Assembly: GCA_017471125.1 (NCBI GenBank)
Contig: JAFUWR010000292.1
Coordinates: 1-8,135 of the forward strand
Origin: Clostridia bacterium
GTDB lineage: Bacteria; Bacillota; Clostridia; Christensenellales; Aristaeellaceae
DNA length: 8,135 nucleotides
Reading direction: 5' to 3'
The translations under genes and the position numbers were made by a program. The notes below the pieces were generated by a model that did no database searches, was not told the origin of the DNA, and saw nothing but the letters and a program-made list of their open reading frames with translations. Positions 6,315-8,135 of this stretch are shown piece after piece; position 1 is the first letter of the stretch, and every line of letters starts with the position of its first letter.

Positions 6315-6455
6315 TCATTCGTTCTCGCTGGCGTTCCCGCCGGTTGCAACGGGCCTCCCGCTTCTTCCATGGGGCAACGCCGATTCCCCATAGGCTGGAA
6401 ATGGAAGCGCTGGGAGGGCCGTTTCCAGCTCTTCCAGCGCGTAGATGCTATACAC
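6315..6455 (-). CDS. Possible small ORF of 46 residues between the ParB-like and terminase genes
   Basis: An ORF opens at GTG 6455, overlapping the ParB-like stop codon by 8 bases, and ends with TGA at 6315, immediately before the GAGGTG binding site of the small terminase. It fills almost the whole 142-base gap. The product would be MYSIYALEELETALPALPFP followed by a Gly/Ser/Pro-rich tail ending ASENE. The close fit between both neighbours and the normal-looking codons support it. Against it, I see no good ribosome binding site before the GTG, so it would rely on translational coupling. No family is recognised. The alternative is a non-coding spacer. Confidence 0.4.
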   Translation of the reverse strand: MYSIYALEELETALPALPFPAYGESALPHGRSGRPVATGGNASENE

Positions 6456-6975
6456 GACGGTAAATGACGGCCCGGTTGTAGCCGGTCACGCCATCCGTCA
6501 TCAGGTTCAGGAACTCGTCCCGCGTGAAGCCCGACAGCCGGAAGATCTCCTCCGGCCTCATGCCAAGCTGTTTGCCGATCTCCTGGATGGTCTTGCCCTC
6601 GTCCAGCAGCCGCTTCACGATGGCCTTCATCGGCTCCAGCAGATGGGTGCCTCTGGCGCGGTTGTGGGTGATGGTGCCGTAGACGTCGGCACTGTCGTCG
6701 CCGTGATGGTCCACGATCACCACGGGCACTCTGCCGCCGAGCTTCGTCTTCAGCGGTTCGCGCCCGGCCACCGTCCAGCGGTGGAATCCGTCGATGATCG
6801 TGTAGTCGGGCCGCACGACGATGGGCAGCGTCCAGCCGTTGGTGAGGATGGACTGTGTGAGCAGCTCCAGGTTGTCCTCGCTGACCTTGTTCGGGTTGTA
6901 GTCGTTGGCCTTGAGCTGGTCGCGGTCCACCCATTGCAGGGAGGACAGCGGGGAGAACAGATCCATGTCAGCCAT
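6448..6975 (-). CDS. ParB/sulfiredoxin-fold protein, IbrB-like
   Basis: I place the start at ATG 6975 (175 residues), because AAGGG lies 11 bases upstream; GTG 6984 is too close to that site and ATG 6966 is also possible. The N-terminal ParB/Srx domain has the characteristic IIDGFHRW at 60-67 and NRARGTH at 105-111. A helix-turn-helix-like stretch TIQEIGKQLGMRPEEIFRL follows (129-147). Beyond partition, ParB-fold proteins can act as nucleases, NTPases or DNA-binding regulators. No ParA partner is present, so chromosome or plasmid partition is unlikely. The start overlaps the stop of the PAPS-reductase-like gene by 8 bases, so the two are coupled, as IbrA and IbrB are in Escherichia coli prophages. 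A joint role in DNA modification or gene activation is inferred only. Confidence 0.85.
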   Translation of the reverse strand: MADMDLFSPLSSLQWVDRDQLKANDYNPNKVSEDNLELLTQSILTNGWTLPIVVRPDYTIIDGFHRWTVAGREPLKTKLGGRVPVVIVDHHGDDSADVYGTITHNRARGTHLLEPMKAIVKRLLDEGKTIQEIGKQLGMRPEEIFRLSGFTRDEFLNLMTDGVTGYNRAVIYRRV

Positions 6976-8128
6976 TGACGACACCGCCCTTCTGTTCGGT
7001 CTCGTCGAAGCTGGCCTTGTAGTCCAGGAAGATCACGTTCCACATGATGCGCAGGACGCGGTTCTTGGGGTCGCCATACAGAATGGCCTCGTACATCCGC
7101 TTGTAGTGATAGTCCTTGGCGATTCCGTAGGTCTTCTTGTAGAGCGTCCGCCAGTGCTTGAGCTGCTTGAAGGTGTCCGAAGGGATGGTGTAGCTGGCGG
7201 TGTTGGTGAACAGCACGTCCTCCAGCAGCGCCTGATAGTCCTTCGGGGCCTCGTCGGCCTCCAGCTCCCGCCGCTTCTCGGAGGATCGCCGGAACATTTC
7301 GGAATCCCAGTACAGCAGCACCAGGTAGGCGTTGGGTTCGCGGCGCTCGATGCGCTCCCACAGCTTGTGATCGGTCTCGGCCACCCAGCGAAGGCCCTGG
7401 GTGCTCATGTCCCCGAAGAAGCAGCACAGACGGAGGTGATTTTTCTTCACGCCGGCCTCGTACAGCCTCATGTAGATTTCGGGGAAGTGAAGCTGCCGGT
7501 CCTTGATGTACAGCCAGACGTCCGTGTCCTTCCAGTCGTAGATCGGGTAGAAGCACGCGCCGATCTTCGTGGAATCCATCTGCGAGACGGCGTTCAGCCG
7601 CGTCAGGGATTCCGACGTCCGCAGGCCGACCATCTGAATGCCGTCGGCGAACGCGATCCGGCAGAAGGTCTGGTAGTTCATCTGCCCCGGGTATTCCAGG
7701 TAGGGGCTGTGCATCACCGCGAAGGGCGGCGGCTGCCGCATCCACACGTCCTCCTTGCCGGGCTCCCAGGTGATCCAGCTCTCCGTCACGGAAAGGTGGT
7801 CCAGGACGGACACCTGCTTGAAGGGGAGGCAGAACCACAGGAATTGGGCGCCGACGGACAGAAACTTCTTTCGCCAGGTCAGCGCGGCCTCCACCATGGA
7901 GTTATAAAGGCCCTCCTCGTCGATGAAGACCACGATCAACTGCTTCGGGTCGATCTCGCCGGCCATGATCAGGTCGTAGGTGATGGAGGACATGCACAGG
8001 CTGTCCTTGCCGCTGGAGAAGCTCAGGTAGATTTTGCAGCCATTGGAAAAGGCGTTCTTAATCCGCAGCCGCGCCGCGGTCAGAACGTCGATGGTTCCTT
8101 CCATGCGTCTGAGGGGCACGTCAAGCAC
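6968..8128 (-). CDS. PAPS reductase-like (adenine nucleotide alpha hydrolase) protein, IbrA-like; 5' end uncertain
   Basis: The frame is open to the right edge. GTG 8128 is the first start, GTG 8119 has a G-rich stretch 9 bases upstream, and ATG 8104 has no binding site, so the true start could lie outside. Numbered from 8128, the 386 residues include a PP-loop SFSSGKDS at 36-43, which binds the ATP or PAPS phosphates, MVGLRTSESLTR at 166-177, YPIYDWKDTDVWLYI at 194-208 and RLCCFFGD at 233-240. These match the PAPS reductase/DUF3440-like family. The family includes sulfate-assimilation enzymes, DndC-type DNA phosphorothioation proteins and IbrA. The absence of other sulfur-metabolism genes and the coupling to a ParB-like gene favour an accessory phage function over sulfate assimilation. 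The substrate is unknown. Confidence 0.85.
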   Translation of the reverse strand: MLDVPLRRMEGTIDVLTAARLRIKNAFSNGCKIYLSFSSGKDSLCMSSITYDLIMAGEIDPKQLIVVFIDEEGLYNSMVEAALTWRKKFLSVGAQFLWFCLPFKQVSVLDHLSVTESWITWEPGKEDVWMRQPPPFAVMHSPYLEYPGQMNYQTFCRIAFADGIQMVGLRTSESLTRLNAVSQMDSTKIGACFYPIYDWKDTDVWLYIKDRQLHFPEIYMRLYEAGVKKNHLRLCCFFGDMSTQGLRWVAETDHKLWERIERREPNAYLVLLYWDSEMFRRSSEKRRELEADEAPKDYQALLEDVLFTNTASYTIPSDTFKQLKHWRTLYKKTYGIAKDYHYKRMYEAILYGDPKNRVLRIMWNVIFLDYKASFDETEQKGGVVNG

Positions 8129-8135
8129 CCCCCAA

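Noticed and set aside
6448..6975. Plasmid or chromosome partition role for the ParB-like protein
   Set aside because: No ParA-type ATPase or parS-like repeats are visible, and the gene is coupled to a PP-loop protein in a packaging operon.
1..8135. CRISPR arrays, tRNA or rRNA genes, insertion sequences and attachment sites
   Set aside because: No regularly spaced repeats, cloverleaf-like segments, transposase motifs or integrase-linked repeats were seen by eye on either strand.

Overview
All convincing genes in this window lie on the minus strand and read right to left. They form the start of the late (packaging and head) module of a tailed dsDNA bacteriophage or prophage. The strong purine-rich ribosome binding sites (GGAGG/AGGTG types), GTG starts, high GC content and protein families suggest a high-GC Firmicutes host, perhaps a gut clostridial lineage. 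That host assignment is inference; no host gene, integrase or attachment site is visible.

In transcription order the layout is: a PAPS-reductase-like protein (8128 to 6968), a ParB/sulfiredoxin-fold protein (6975 to 6448), a possible 46-residue ORF (6455 to 6315), the terminase small subunit (6305 to 5652), the terminase large subunit (5655 to 4384) and the portal of the DUF1073 family (4368 to 2812). Next come a probable phage-encoded RNase toxin of the barnase/EndoU/colicin/RelE (BECR) type (2897 to 2280) and a small CPCC-type zinc-ribbon protein (2293 to 2060). The window ends with the Mu F/SPP1 gp7-like minor head protein (1990 to 1034), a 70-residue unknown (1017 to 805) and a DUF2213 probable prohead protease that runs off the left edge (798 to 1). 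Most junctions are overlapping stop/start pairs or gaps under 20 bases, so this reads as one polycistronic late operon.

The region worth attention is about 2013-2900, between portal and minor head. It holds the toxin-like gene, fused to a phage-type N-terminal segment with a Ser-rich linker, followed with a 14-base overlap by the small CPCC gene. Inside the 3' part of the toxin gene is a promoter with both consensus hexamers (TTGACA, 18-base spacer, TATAAT), and just after the CPCC gene is a strong intrinsic terminator. The CPCC gene therefore appears to be its own short transcription unit, able to be expressed when the late operon is silent. That is the logic expected of an immunity gene guarding against a toxin made or delivered late in infection. 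The GC content drops clearly in this stretch. I propose a self-contained toxin-immunity 'moron' embedded in the head operon; its function is inferred, not shown.

The PAPS-reductase/ParB pair upstream of the terminase recalls the prophage IbrA/IbrB pair, whose biochemical role is not settled. At the other end, the DUF2213 gene has a well-placed internal ribosome binding site and ATG at residue 191, which could give a separate in-frame scaffold, as lambda C/Nu3 does.
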